Assembly (NCBI GenBank): GCA_965246785.1
Contig: CBDFFM010000027.1
Coordinates: forward strand, 124,001-188,000
Source of the DNA: UBA1952 sp965246785
Lineage (GTDB): Bacteria; Bacteroidota; Bacteroidia; Chitinophagales; Chitinophagaceae
Length of the DNA stretch: 64,000 bases
Reading direction: 5' to 3'
Below the pieces are notes generated by a model. It was not told where the DNA came from. It did not search any database and was given only the letters and a program-made list of their open reading frames with translations. Position 1 is the stretch's first letter. Each line of letters opens with the position of its first letter. Of the stretch, positions 27,189 through 34,969 are shown piece after piece. A program made the position numbers and the translations under genes.

Positions 27189-27938
27189 ATGGCTATTCTC
27201 CTGTTTTTCATAGCGATATGGTATTTGTCGCTGACCTTTCAGACGCTTTTTCACCACCGTTATGCCTCGCATGGAGCTTTTAAGATGAGCAAAGGCTGGG
27301 AAAAGGTATTTTTCATCGGCTCCTACATCACGCAAGGCTCCTCATATATGAGCCCACGCGGGTATGCGATCATGCACCGCTACCACCACGCTTATACGGA
27401 TACAGAGCTTGACCCGCATTCGCCTTCCTTCTCGCCCAACATTTTTGCTATGATGTGGCGCACACGTGGCTTTTACCGCGATATAGTAGAAGGTAAAATG
27501 GATGTAGAGCCCCGTTTTGAAAAGAATCTGCCTCTGTGGCCTGGATTTGACCGCTGGGCAAACGGCACTGTATCCCGCATACTCTGGATTGCAGTATATA
27601 CTTGCTTCTTTATATATTTCGTTACAAGTCCGTGGCAATGGCTCCTGTTTCCGATTGTGCTTACGATGGGTGCTTTCCACGGCGCAGTGATTAATTGGTT
27701 TGCGCATAAGTACGGCTACATCAACTTTAAGTTGAAGAATACCTCTATGAACTTGTTTTTTATAGACATCCTGATGCTGGGCGAGTCTTATCACAACAAC
27801 CACCACAAACATCCTTCGGCCATCAATTTCGGACGCCGCTGGCATGAGATAGATCCAATGTATCCTGTAATCCGGCTGTTGGGCTGGCTGGGTGTTTTGC
27901 AGTTGCCAAAGCTTGCGCCCGAGAAGGCTACGGCCTGA
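27189..27938 (+). CDS. Acyl-CoA desaturase-like fatty-acid desaturase (stearoyl-CoA type)
   Basis: This integral-membrane di-iron enzyme introduces a double bond into acyl chains. All His clusters are present in the 249-aa chain: HHRYASHG near residue 22, HRYHHAYTD near 65 and ESYHNNHHKHP near 205, with hydrophobic helices between them. It is short at the N-terminus but complete in the catalytic core. It lies divergently from a cold-shock gene and just before mlaEFD, and a second desaturase follows mlaD, so a role in membrane fluidity is a reasonable inference. Confidence 0.92.
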   Translation: MAILLFFIAIWYLSLTFQTLFHHRYASHGAFKMSKGWEKVFFIGSYITQGSSYMSPRGYAIMHRYHHAYTDTELDPHSPSFSPNIFAMMWRTRGFYRDIVEGKMDVEPRFEKNLPLWPGFDRWANGTVSRILWIAVYTCFFIYFVTSPWQWLLFPIVLTMGAFHGAVINWFAHKYGYINFKLKNTSMNLFFIDILMLGESYHNNHHKHPSAINFGRRWHEIDPMYPVIRLLGWLGVLQLPKLAPEKATA

Positions 27939-28059
27939 TGCCACCAATTACTGGCATCAAATTTCTATACGCATCTTACGGATAGACAAATACCTGTGAA
28001 AGGCATCTGTTTCGCCATGTGCCCGGACGGATGTCCTTATTCTTATTCAACTACAATTA

Positions 28060-28836
28060 ATGAGTGTTTCACTACCTCAGTCATGGGGCAAACCGCTTGT
28101 TGCCGCCGGCGACCAGGCGCTGTTTATGGGCACCTTCTTCCGCAATCTGCTGCGCCGCGGATTTGAGTGGAATGAAGCCATCCGCCAGTGCTTCATTATC
28201 GGCTACAAATCGCTGGGGCTTGTCGGCATCACGGGTTTTATTCTCGGCTTCGTGCTCACGCTGCAAAGCGAGCCGACCATGAAGGAATTCGGCGCGACGA
28301 GCTTTGTGCCGAGCATGGTGGCTATTTCGGTTATCCGCGAAGTTGGCCCGGTCATCATCGCGCTGATTTGCGCGGGGAAAATTGCCTCCAGCATCGGCGC
28401 GGAACTCGGCAGCATGAAGGTGAGTGAGCAGATTGACGCAATGGAGGTGATGGGCGCAAATCCGATTCAGTACCTCGTCGTCACGCGCATTCTGGCTTGC
28501 ATCTTCATGATTCCGCTGCTTACGCTAATGGCGGATGCGCTGGCGTTGCTTGGCGGCTGGGTAGCGGCGAATATCTCCGGCAGTATGAGCTTAACGCTTT
28601 ATGTAAATAAAGCCTTCACTTCGCTTGCTTTTACCGATTTAGTTCCTGCCGTGCTCAAAACCATTTTCTTCGGCTTTGCGATCGGATTTGTCGGTTGCTT
28701 CAAGGGCTATAATTCCGACCGTGGGACAGAAAGCGTAGGCCTTGCGGCCAATTCCGCGGTGGTGAGCGCTTCCCTTTGGGTGATTGTACTTGATGCCATT
28801 GCCGTTCAGCTCACATCTGTTTTCGCTTATCAATAA
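28060..28836 (+). CDS. mlaE: MlaE-family ABC transporter permease
   Basis: MlaE is the membrane subunit of the retrograde phospholipid transporter that keeps the outer membrane asymmetric. The 258-aa protein has about five helices. Family sequences seen are LVGITGFILGFVLTLQSEPTMKEFGA, SVIREVGPVIIALICAGKIASSIGAELGSMKVSEQIDAMEVMG and GFVGCFKGYNSDRGTESVGLAANSAVV. It is followed by mlaF (9-base gap) and mlaD (10-base gap), giving a compact mlaE-mlaF-mlaD operon. mlaB and mlaC are not next to it. Confidence 0.95.
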   Translation: MSVSLPQSWGKPLVAAGDQALFMGTFFRNLLRRGFEWNEAIRQCFIIGYKSLGLVGITGFILGFVLTLQSEPTMKEFGATSFVPSMVAISVIREVGPVIIALICAGKIASSIGAELGSMKVSEQIDAMEVMGANPIQYLVVTRILACIFMIPLLTLMADALALLGGWVAANISGSMSLTLYVNKAFTSLAFTDLVPAVLKTIFFGFAIGFVGCFKGYNSDRGTESVGLAANSAVVSASLWVIVLDAIAVQLTSVFAYQ

Positions 28837-28845
28837 TCAGGGAAA

Positions 28846-29625
28846 ATGGAAGCTACAATATCAAAAACAGCAGCGACGAAAGGCCCTGCAGCCGACCGGG
28901 AAGTGGTGATAGAAATCAGCCACGTCAAAAAATCCTTCGGCAGCAAGACCGTCCTTTCTGACATCAATATGCAATTGCATCGCGGCGAGAACCTCGTTGT
29001 GCTCGGCAAATCCGGTCAGGGAAAGTCTGTAAACATTAAGCTCATGGTCGGGATGCTGCGGCAGGATAGCGGAACCCTCAAAGTGTTCGGCCAGGAAGTG
29101 GAGCGGCTTTCGGAGGAGGATTTAAAGGCGTTGCGTATCCGCGTAGGCTTTCTTTTTCAAAGCGGCGCTCTCTTTGACTCCATGTCCGTAAGACAAAACT
29201 TAGAATTTCCACTCACGCGCGTTCTAAAGCTGCGCGACGAAGCAGAAATAAAGAACCGCGTGGAAGAAATGCTGGAAGGCGTGGGTCTGCAGGATGCCAT
29301 CGACAAGATGCCGAGCGACCTCTCCGGCGGTATGCGCAAGCGCATTGGCCTCGCGCGCACGCTCATTCTGAAGCCGGAAATCATGCTTTATGACGAGCCG
29401 ACAACTGGCCTTGACCCTATTACTTCCCGCGAAATCTCCGAGCTTATTCTTGAGATGCAGCAGAAATACCAAACCTCTTCCGTCATCATCACCCACGATA
29501 TGGCCTGCGCCAAAATCACCGCCGACCGCGTGCTGGTAATGAATGGCGGCGCTTTTGTAGCCGAAGGCACTTACGAGGAGCTGGAAGCTATGAATGACGA
29601 CCTCGTCCAACACTTTTTCAAATAA
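28846..29625 (+). CDS. mlaF: MlaF ABC transporter ATP-binding protein
   Basis: MlaF is the ATPase that energises phospholipid transfer by MlaE/MlaD. Walker A is GKSGQGKSVNIKLM (the Ser before NIKL sits where Thr is usual), the signature is LSGGMRKRIGLARTL, Walker B is IMLYDEPTTGLDP, and the H-loop is IITHDM. An N-terminal extension of about 20 residues precedes the domain. It is co-transcribed with mlaE and mlaD. Confidence 0.95.
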   Translation: MEATISKTAATKGPAADREVVIEISHVKKSFGSKTVLSDINMQLHRGENLVVLGKSGQGKSVNIKLMVGMLRQDSGTLKVFGQEVERLSEEDLKALRIRVGFLFQSGALFDSMSVRQNLEFPLTRVLKLRDEAEIKNRVEEMLEGVGLQDAIDKMPSDLSGGMRKRIGLARTLILKPEIMLYDEPTTGLDPITSREISELILEMQQKYQTSSVIITHDMACAKITADRVLVMNGGAFVAEGTYEELEAMNDDLVQHFFK

Positions 29626-29635
29626 AAATTTTAAT

Positions 29636-30592
29636 ATGAACGCAAGCGCTTCTCAAAAAATAAAAATTGGTCTCTTTGTCGTTGCAGGACTGCTCGTGCT
29701 CCTGGCGGGCGTATTTCTGATTGGCAGTAAGAAGGCCATGTTTTCCAGCACGTACAACGTCTATGGCACCTTCCGCAACACCGGCGGATTGCAGGCGGGC
29801 GGGCAAATCCGCTTCGGCGGCGTGAATGTGGGCACAATCAAAGGCATCCGCATTATGACCGACACGATGGTGCGCGTGGATATGGTTATTCAGTCGGACA
29901 AACGGGAGTTTATGAAGAACGATGTGGTAGCATCCGTAGGCTCCGACGGCCTGATGGGCGACAAGTTGCTGGAAATTTCCCCCGGCTCGCCTACCGCACC
30001 GCTCCTGAAGGCCGGCGACCAGATTAAGACGGCTGAGCCGACCGATTTCGGGGCTATCATCAATAAGTTCACGGTTGTGGCTAATAATGCTGAAGTGATT
30101 ACCGGCGCGCTGGCTCAGATGGCCTTGCAGATTAAGGACGGTAACGGCTCCATCAGCCGCCTGCTGTACCGAAATGACCTGGCAATGGGGCTGGAAGGCA
30201 CGATGAACAATGCGAAATCAATCACCGGCGCCATGCAGGGCATTGCCACGCATATTCAGTCAGGCCAGGGCTCGCTCGGCTCACTCATCTACACTGATTC
30301 ACTTTCCAAAGGGCTTGAGAAAACTGTATCTTCCGCCAATTATGCCTTGCTGACGGTGCAGAAGGCCGCCGATAATTTTGGCGAGAATATGAAGGCGCTG
30401 CAGGGCAATTATTTCCTGAAAGGATATTTTAAGAAGAAAGCAAAGGCACAGGCCGACTCCGCAAAGGCGAACATGAATAATAGTGACGACGAGATGGATG
30501 ACGCGGAGCTGGAGCAGATAAAAAGTGATGCCGAAAAAGAGCTGCAACGCCGCCGCGCGAACAGCAATACAAATCCCGCGAAGAATGGGTAG
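29636..30592 (+). CDS. mlaD: MlaD-family (MCE) substrate-binding protein
   Basis: MlaD is the periplasmic phospholipid-binding subunit, forming MCE hexamer rings on the inner membrane. The start at ATG 29636 (MNASASQKIKIGLFVVAGLLV) leaves a 10-base gap after mlaF; an earlier in-frame ATG (29594) would overlap mlaF. One N-terminal anchor (about 10-30) leads into a single MCE domain (YNVYGTFRNTGGLQAGGQIRFGGVNVGTIKGI, then VGSDGLMGDKLLEISPG). A helical region follows (about 140-260), and the C-terminus is charged and Lys/Asp/Glu-rich. The extended C-terminus compared with E. coli MlaD is usual for Bacteroidetes MCE proteins. Confidence 0.93.
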   Translation: MNASASQKIKIGLFVVAGLLVLLAGVFLIGSKKAMFSSTYNVYGTFRNTGGLQAGGQIRFGGVNVGTIKGIRIMTDTMVRVDMVIQSDKREFMKNDVVASVGSDGLMGDKLLEISPGSPTAPLLKAGDQIKTAEPTDFGAIINKFTVVANNAEVITGALAQMALQIKDGNGSISRLLYRNDLAMGLEGTMNNAKSITGAMQGIATHIQSGQGSLGSLIYTDSLSKGLEKTVSSANYALLTVQKAADNFGENMKALQGNYFLKGYFKKKAKAQADSAKANMNNSDDEMDDAELEQIKSDAEKELQRRRANSNTNPAKNG

Positions 30593-30658
30593 CAACCATA
30601 CCGCTTCAACCTAAACAACTTTATCAATCTGCTGCGGCAGGACGCACCGATTGCTTTT

Positions 30659-31822
30659 ATGAGAAGCCAGACAGCCGCCAGAACCCTTGTAAAGTTTGCC
30701 CCGAAGGGCGAAGCTGGTTTTTATGATACCGTCCGCGAGCGCGTGCGGGAATATTTTGATAGCACTGGCCTTTCGCCAAACGCCGACCGCGAGATGTACA
30801 TCAAAAGCGCTGTTATGCTGACGCTTTATCTCGCGCCGTACTTCGCCATTCTGTTCGGCATAGGCACGGTCAGCGTCTGGCTTTTCTATGCTGCCTGGAC
30901 AGTGATGGGCTTGGGCATTGTTGGCATCGGGACGAGCGTGATGCACGACTCCAACCACAGCGCTTATAGCCACAATAAGACCGTGAACGGAATCATGGCA
31001 TTCATCATTGACTTCATGGGCGCGTACTCCGTCAACTGGCGGATTCAGCACAACATCCTGCATCATACCTATACCAATATCTCCGGCCTTGATGATGATA
31101 TTTATACCGGAAATCTGCTGCGCATGTCGCCAAACCAGCCACGGAAGCAGGCGCATCGCTGGCAGCACGTTTACTGCTGGGCGCTTTACTGCCTGATGAA
31201 TATCTATTGGGTTTTTGTGAAGGACTACAAACAGGTGCTGCAGTACCATCGGGAAGGTTTATTGCGCAAGGAGAAGAAAACCATTAAGCGCGCCCTTTGG
31301 GAAATTACGGCCCTTCGCCTTGTTTATTTTGGCTACACCATTGCGCTTCCGATTCTGTTTTCCGGAGTGGCCTGGTATCATTGCATAGCTGGCTTTATTC
31401 TGATTCAAGTGATTGCCGGCATTTCGCTGGCCTGCATCTTCCAGCCCGCGCACGTGATGGAGACCTCCGACTTTGCCGTACCTAACGATGCGCGCAAGCT
31501 AGAGAATAGCTGGGCGGTGCATCAGGTGCTGAACACCGCCGACTTTGCGCCACGCAACCGCTTCCTCACTTGGTTTATCGGCGGGCTGAATCAGCAGATT
31601 GAGCATCACCTCTTCCCACACGTATGCCATGTGCACTACCCCGCCCTCGCGCCCATCGTGCGGGAGACTGCGGAGGAATTCGGACTACCTTATCATGTTT
31701 ATCCGACGTTCCGGAATGCCTTGAAGGCGCATTATCAGATGCTGAAGATGCTCGGGAGCCGGGAAGGTGAGGCAGAGGTGCTTGCGGAAGGGGCTATCGT
31801 TTTTACGAACGAACCTGAGTAA
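30659..31822 (+). CDS. Membrane fatty-acid desaturase (front-end/DesA-like)
   Basis: The 387-aa membrane enzyme has the three His boxes: HDSNH (in SVMHDSNHSAYS), HNILHHTYTN and QQIEHHLFPHVCHVHYP. The replacement of the first His of the last box by Gln, as in QxxHH, is characteristic of front-end and linoleoyl-CoA-type desaturases, where Gln is a normal di-iron-centre residue. Hydrophobic segments lie between the boxes. It starts 66 bases after mlaD and may share its transcript. Together with the desaturase at 27189 it frames mlaEFD; the regioselectivity is unknown. Confidence 0.9.
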   Translation: MRSQTAARTLVKFAPKGEAGFYDTVRERVREYFDSTGLSPNADREMYIKSAVMLTLYLAPYFAILFGIGTVSVWLFYAAWTVMGLGIVGIGTSVMHDSNHSAYSHNKTVNGIMAFIIDFMGAYSVNWRIQHNILHHTYTNISGLDDDIYTGNLLRMSPNQPRKQAHRWQHVYCWALYCLMNIYWVFVKDYKQVLQYHREGLLRKEKKTIKRALWEITALRLVYFGYTIALPILFSGVAWYHCIAGFILIQVIAGISLACIFQPAHVMETSDFAVPNDARKLENSWAVHQVLNTADFAPRNRFLTWFIGGLNQQIEHHLFPHVCHVHYPALAPIVRETAEEFGLPYHVYPTFRNALKAHYQMLKMLGSREGEAEVLAEGAIVFTNEPE

Positions 31823-31886
31823 CAGCGGCCTACAGGACACACTTCCGGTTTTTTTTGATAAAGTATGAAGTTTCGAGGTGCATGAA

Positions 31887-31903
31887 TTACTTTCAGCAAA
31901 ATT
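31887..31903 (+). promoter_or_regulatory. 17-bp element upstream of the first large paralogue
   Basis: TTACTTTCAGCAAAATT occurs 24 bases before the start at 31928 and again at 34942-34958 before the second paralogue. It contains TACTTTCA, two mismatches from the -7 box TAnnTTTG. A shared promoter element or a remnant of the duplication are both possible. Confidence 0.5.
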
Positions 31904-31927
31904 TTTCAACCCTCTAAACTGACTGCC

Positions 31928-33331
31928 ATGCCCCTAATCATGACCTACGACCAATGGATGAAAGACACCCATTCATTAATCAAAGCCCGGAGTGAAGAAC
32001 TGAAGAAGATTGACAACTTCATCAAGGCACGAAACCAACCCGAGACATTAAAGGCGCTGACTGCCTGGATTGACGGCCAAAATAAAAAAGGGCAGGACTG
32101 GCACCGTAGTGTGCGCAACACGAAGAATAAAGCAGTGGAGCGTTTGGCCAAAGAGGTTGGTTACATGGAAAATGCCGCAAAAACGCTGACGCCGGCGGAA
32201 AAGCTGGCCGATTCGGAAGCCAAGTCGCTAATCAGAAGCCAGATTCGCCGCGCGTCCGCGCAGATGTTTTCCGGACGGCGCGTAGTCTTCTCAAATGTTT
32301 TTCTGCAGGCCATTAATGACCGAAAGTTGAAAGGCAATCAGAAGCTGAAAAACAGCGGCGGCAAGTTGGGTAAGGCTGCTGCATTTGGCCAAGACGCGGG
32401 AGCCGTTGCCGGAGGCATTTCACAGGTGAGGTCAATCGCCACACAGCTTCAGCAAGGTATTGAGTCAATCCTGCACGGCATTCCCGAAGGGCAAAGAAAC
32501 AACCTGATTGAAATGGCACTTGGCACAGGTGCTGCCGACTTTGCGCTGGATTGTGCCCCGCTTATCGGAACTATCAGTTCCGGAGGCAAGACGATCATGA
32601 ACATCATCAACATGATTATGGGCCAGTTTGACCTCTCGGAGATGGAAAGCAAGAAGGGGGACGTGCGTCCCGGCGATGCAGGTGCGGCACTTGCCGCAAT
32701 CACCAGGATAATAGATGAAGAGATAGTCAAAAACGGCAAGGAAGCCGCCATTCACGGTTCCGCATTTGCGGCCAAGGCTGGCCTTCTTGCCGCGATGGTT
32801 CCCGGCGACAGCATCGTAGGCGCGGTAGAAGGCATGCTGATGCTGCTTCATAATTTATATGAGCTGTCTAAGCAGTACAAGCAGATGAATGCGGCTAACG
32901 CTAAAATTGAAGCCGGCAATATTGACGTCACTATCTTCAATACATGCCCGATACTCGGCTGCTATTATATCTGCGTGCAGGGCGACTTTACCATCATGAA
33001 CTTTGATGTGGCTAACATGGGTAAGCAAAACTGGACGCAGGAAGTGCTGCGCCTGAAAAACGCGCTGGAGCCGGTGAAGAAAAAGGCACTGTCCTTTATC
33101 GGCAGCTCGTCCATCATCATAGAAGGCATGGAAAACCAACAGGGCATTTACCAGGAATCTATGTGGCACAAGATTTCGCAGCCGTTCAAGAATAAATTCG
33201 GAAACAATGCCTCCAAGCCCGGCACAGCTATGGGCGGCTTTGTGAAAGAGGACTACAAGCTACCGGGTATAGACAGCGGCAAGTACAGCGAGAAGGAGCT
33301 GCAGTTTCTGAAGATGTTTGAACCGGCTTAA
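31928..33331 (+). CDS. Large protein of unknown function, paralogue of the gene at 34970
   Basis: The 467-aa protein has no signal peptide. It starts MPLIMTYDQWMKDTHSLIK, and the first 80 residues are Lys/Glu/Arg-rich and helical. A variable hydrophilic linker (about 110-165) follows, then hydrophobic stretches (FALDCAPLIGTISSGGKTIMNIINMIM near 205-235; IHGSAFAAKAGLLAAMVPGDSIVGAVEG near 275-305) and a C-terminal part with DVTIFNTCPILGCYYICV and YKLPGIDSGKYSEKEL. No domain was recognised. It is very similar to the gene at 34970 throughout, except in the linker. The charged amphipathic/hydrophobic layout might suit a pore-forming or effector protein, but this is speculation. It ends before a perfect terminator. 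Confidence 0.85.
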   Translation: MPLIMTYDQWMKDTHSLIKARSEELKKIDNFIKARNQPETLKALTAWIDGQNKKGQDWHRSVRNTKNKAVERLAKEVGYMENAAKTLTPAEKLADSEAKSLIRSQIRRASAQMFSGRRVVFSNVFLQAINDRKLKGNQKLKNSGGKLGKAAAFGQDAGAVAGGISQVRSIATQLQQGIESILHGIPEGQRNNLIEMALGTGAADFALDCAPLIGTISSGGKTIMNIINMIMGQFDLSEMESKKGDVRPGDAGAALAAITRIIDEEIVKNGKEAAIHGSAFAAKAGLLAAMVPGDSIVGAVEGMLMLLHNLYELSKQYKQMNAANAKIEAGNIDVTIFNTCPILGCYYICVQGDFTIMNFDVANMGKQNWTQEVLRLKNALEPVKKKALSFIGSSSIIIEGMENQQGIYQESMWHKISQPFKNKFGNNASKPGTAMGGFVKEDYKLPGIDSGKYSEKELQFLKMFEPA

Positions 33332-33355
33332 TTAATTATAGCCGCTCACATACAG

Positions 33356-33393
33356 AAAAAAAGCAGCGCCGGCAATTGCCGGCGCTGCTTTTT
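33356..33393. terminator. Perfect bidirectional terminator
   Basis: AAAAAGCAGCGCCGGC-AATT-GCCGGCGCTGCTTTTT is a 16-bp perfect stem with A and T tracts, between convergent genes ending at 33331 and 33405. Confidence 0.9.
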
Positions 33394-33404
33394 GATTAAT
33401 GGCT

Positions 33405-33956
33405 TTAGCGATTGTGCGGACCTTCCGCAATTTCTTCAATCATCTTCTTACAAAATGCGGGCAGGTCGGCAGGCTTGCGGCTGGTTACCAAGCCTTTGTC
33501 AGTTACTACTTCTTCATCCACCCAAATACCGCCCGCATTCTCAATGTCCGTTTTCAAGGAAGGCCAAGAAGTGACTTTGCGGCCCTTCAGCGCGCCAGCT
33601 TCAATGAGTGTCCACGGGCCGTGGCAAATAGCAGCAACGGGTTTCATTGCGGTCATAAAGTCGCTTACGAATGCAACGGCGGCTTTGTTCATGCGTAGCG
33701 TATCCGGGTTCATGACGCCGCCTGGTAATACCAGCGCATCGTAGTCGGAAGCCTTTACGCTGTCCACTGTATTATCTACGCTTACTTTATCGCCCCAGTC
33801 TTTTTCGTCCCAGCCCTTGATGGAACCGCTTTTCAGGGAAATGATTTCTACGATTGCGCCTGCTTCTTTCAGGGCTTCAACCGGTTTTTGGAGCTCGGAT
33901 TGCTCAAAACCATCTGTGGCGAGCACGGCAACTTTTTTGTTTTGAATGTTTGGCAT
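33405..33956 (-). CDS. DJ-1/PfpI family protein (class I glutamine amidotransferase-like)
   Basis: The 183-aa protein has the DJ-1/PfpI fold signature VAVLATDGFEQSEL at the start. The catalytic nucleophile elbow with Cys is AAICHGPWTLIEAG (Cys near 111), preceded by DALVLPGGVMNPDTL with its acidic residue. Members act as deglycases, chaperones or proteases; the substrate is unknown. It is inserted between the two large paralogues on the opposite strand and shares a terminator with the first. Whether it belongs to that group functionally is unclear. Confidence 0.93.
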   Translation of the reverse strand: MPNIQNKKVAVLATDGFEQSELQKPVEALKEAGAIVEIISLKSGSIKGWDEKDWGDKVSVDNTVDSVKASDYDALVLPGGVMNPDTLRMNKAAVAFVSDFMTAMKPVAAICHGPWTLIEAGALKGRKVTSWPSLKTDIENAGGIWVDEEVVTDKGLVTSRKPADLPAFCKKMIEEIAEGPHNR

Positions 33957-34078
33957 TTGAATGTTTTTACAATGCCTGATGCGTGAAAATAATTGTGCCG
34001 ATTGGCCAAAGCAATTTTATACTGCTATGCGTTTGGTTTCCGCAGGCTACTTACATTGGTGCTTTAAATCATCATTAA

Positions 34079-34684
34079 ATGGGAAAAAGCCTTACACTGC
34101 TCACGTGTATGTTGCTCGCTTTTACGCACGCCATAGCGCAGTCCGGCGAAAGCGAAATGGTTAAGGCATTCCGCAAAGGGCTTGAGGATGCGGAGCAGAA
34201 TCGTGTCAGATATCTGAATCCAAAAGTGTCTATCAATGGCTCTCTGTACACTGACTCCGCGTACGGCTTCAGCTTTCGCTTTGACCCGGGCGACAGCATT
34301 ATCAACAAATCGTCTAACGGACAGATGGTGGTTATCCTTGAAAATCACCTTTTTTATGTGCGCATGAATTCGGTAGATGCCAGAACGGGGTTATCAGACT
34401 ATGCGAAGGCGCAACGGGAGCTAACCAAGGATAAAGCTCCCGAAGGCGCGACCCATTATAAGGTGAGCAAGCTCTCGCAGGAAGACTATACCTACAAGTA
34501 CAATGTACACTACGTGTCTAAAGACGGGCTGTCCGTCGTCTCATCAATACGTATGAAGTATGCACAGCGGAAGTATGGCTATCTGAAAATAGCGGGGCTG
34601 TTTCCCGATGATGCAGATGCGCCAGTAAAAGAGGAACGACTGGATCGTCTCATGCGGATATTGGAGACTTTTTCAACCCTCTGA
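34079..34684 (+). CDS. Secreted protein of unknown function
   Basis: The 201-aa chain starts MGKSLTLLTCMLLAFTHAIAQ, a clear signal peptide. The mature part (SINGSLYTDSAYGFSFRFDPGD...) is hydrophilic with beta-like segments and ends ERLDRLMRILETFSTL. There are no catalytic motifs. It is divergent from the DJ-1 gene and followed by a gap with REP remnants. A weak promoter match (TACATTGG, 34052-34059) lies upstream. Confidence 0.75.
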   Translation: MGKSLTLLTCMLLAFTHAIAQSGESEMVKAFRKGLEDAEQNRVRYLNPKVSINGSLYTDSAYGFSFRFDPGDSIINKSSNGQMVVILENHLFYVRMNSVDARTGLSDYAKAQRELTKDKAPEGATHYKVSKLSQEDYTYKYNVHYVSKDGLSVVSSIRMKYAQRKYGYLKIAGLFPDDADAPVKEERLDRLMRILETFSTL

Positions 34685-34769
34685 CAACGCAATTTGCCCG
34701 ATGTTGACCAAAAAATATCACATAGGCGGAAGCTTCGCGAAACTATTGTGAGTTAATGGTGTGCTCGCT

Positions 34770-34797
34770 GGCTTAAGTCCGCTGCGCAAGATTTAAT
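34770..34797. repeat. Decayed REP-like element
   Basis: GGCTTAAGTCCGCTGCGCAA and the following GATTTAATC resemble the TTTAAGTCTGCTTCGCAAGACTTAAA repeats near the RAYT gene at 37.2-38.05 kb, with substitutions. The rest of the 34685-34941 gap shows no gene. Confidence 0.45.
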
Positions 34798-34941
34798 CAA
34801 TAGTGGTAAAAATCCTGTAAAGGCTGGTTAGCGCCCGGCAGGACAGTACGGCTTTCCGTAACGGCGTCATTTATAATAGCTTCTACAGTGACAACGTTCA
34901 GGAATCATTTAAGAGAACTGCCTAAGTCTCAGCTTATCAGG

Positions 34942-34958
34942 TTACTTTCAGCAAAATT
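34942..34958 (+). promoter_or_regulatory. Copy of the 17-bp element upstream of the second large paralogue
   Basis: TTACTTTCAGCAAAATT here is identical to the copy at 31887-31903, but lies 11 rather than 24 bases before the start codon. Confidence 0.5.
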
Positions 34959-34969
34959 CTCTTAAGCCC

